Under the pieces are notes generated by a model. The model saw nothing but the letters and a program-made list of their open reading frames with translations. It did no database searches and had not been told where the DNA came from. DNA of 31,189 nt, taken from positions 1 to 31,189 of the forward strand of contig CAZPDW010000004.1 in NCBI GenBank assembly GCA_964585535.1, written 5' to 3'. The stretch comes from JAUVYV01 sp964585535 (GTDB lineage: Bacteria; Planctomycetota; Phycisphaerae; Sedimentisphaerales; Anaerobacaceae). The position numbers and the translations under genes are program-made. Of this stretch, positions 31,186 through 31,189 are shown piece after piece; position 1 is the first letter of the stretch, and each line of letters begins with the position of its first letter.

Positions 31186-31189
31186 TAAG

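Noticed and set aside
1..31189. CRISPR array, integrase or insertion sequence
   Set aside because: No regularly spaced direct repeats, no DDE or tyrosine/serine recombinase frame, and no target-site duplications around genes were seen.

Overview
The window reads as chromosome from an uncultured-type, Gram-negative bacterium, most likely a planctomycete of the Phycisphaerae/Sedimentisphaerales kind. This is an inference from gene types, not a search. The pointers are a DUF5916 outer-membrane protein ending in Phe, a Tat-exported Gfo/Idh/MocA oxidoreductase, a lipoprotein, an SGNH hydrolase, an AP2-HNH endonuclease, and many short dispersed palindromes.

Layout. (1) 115-10957 is a visibly AT-rich surface-polysaccharide locus. 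It reads mostly leftward: initiating sugar-phosphate transferase, GT-C glycosyltransferase, ABC-2 permease and ATPase (Wzm/Wzt type), a ferredoxin/FrhB-like protein, a polysaccharide pyruvyl transferase, a GDP-mannose 4,6-dehydratase broken by one in-frame stop, and a GT4 glycosyltransferase. One further GT4 gene (2478-3800) reads the other way. (2) At about 11.1 kb composition switches to GC-rich; a headless DUF2905 remnant lies at the junction. (3) 11330-18060 is a leftward four-gene operon with 4-nt or 1-nt junctions: AmmeMemoRadiSam radical SAM enzyme, a tiny Tat-signal protein, a membrane-anchored Memo-AMMECR1 fusion, and a 1300-residue membrane protein joining a spermidine-synthase-like module, a covalent-FMN domain and a NosR/NapH-like iron-sulfur membrane domain. 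(4) 18261-22612 holds a PAC2 protein, DNA polymerase X, and a zinc alcohol dehydrogenase/macro-domain pair. (5) 23061-28680 holds secreted or envelope proteins: DUF5916 barrel, lipoprotein, Tat oxidoreductase, SGNH hydrolase, small membrane protein. (6) 29021-31123 holds tRNA-His, an AP2-HNH endonuclease with its own promoter and hairpin leader, a 101-bp nested inverted repeat, and an MntA-HepT toxin-antitoxin pair.

The best candidate for an undescribed system is region 3. Predicted topology puts the radical SAM enzyme in the cytoplasm, and the small Tat protein, the Memo-AMMECR1 domains and the flavin domain outside the inner membrane. Membrane Fe-S clusters could carry electrons across. This suggests an extracytoplasmic, electron-fed version of the conserved but functionally unknown AMMECR1/Memo/radical-SAM trio. 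A second notable signal is a 47-bp palindromic element present twice, each copy translated in frame inside a protein gene (the Tat protein and the PAC2 protein).
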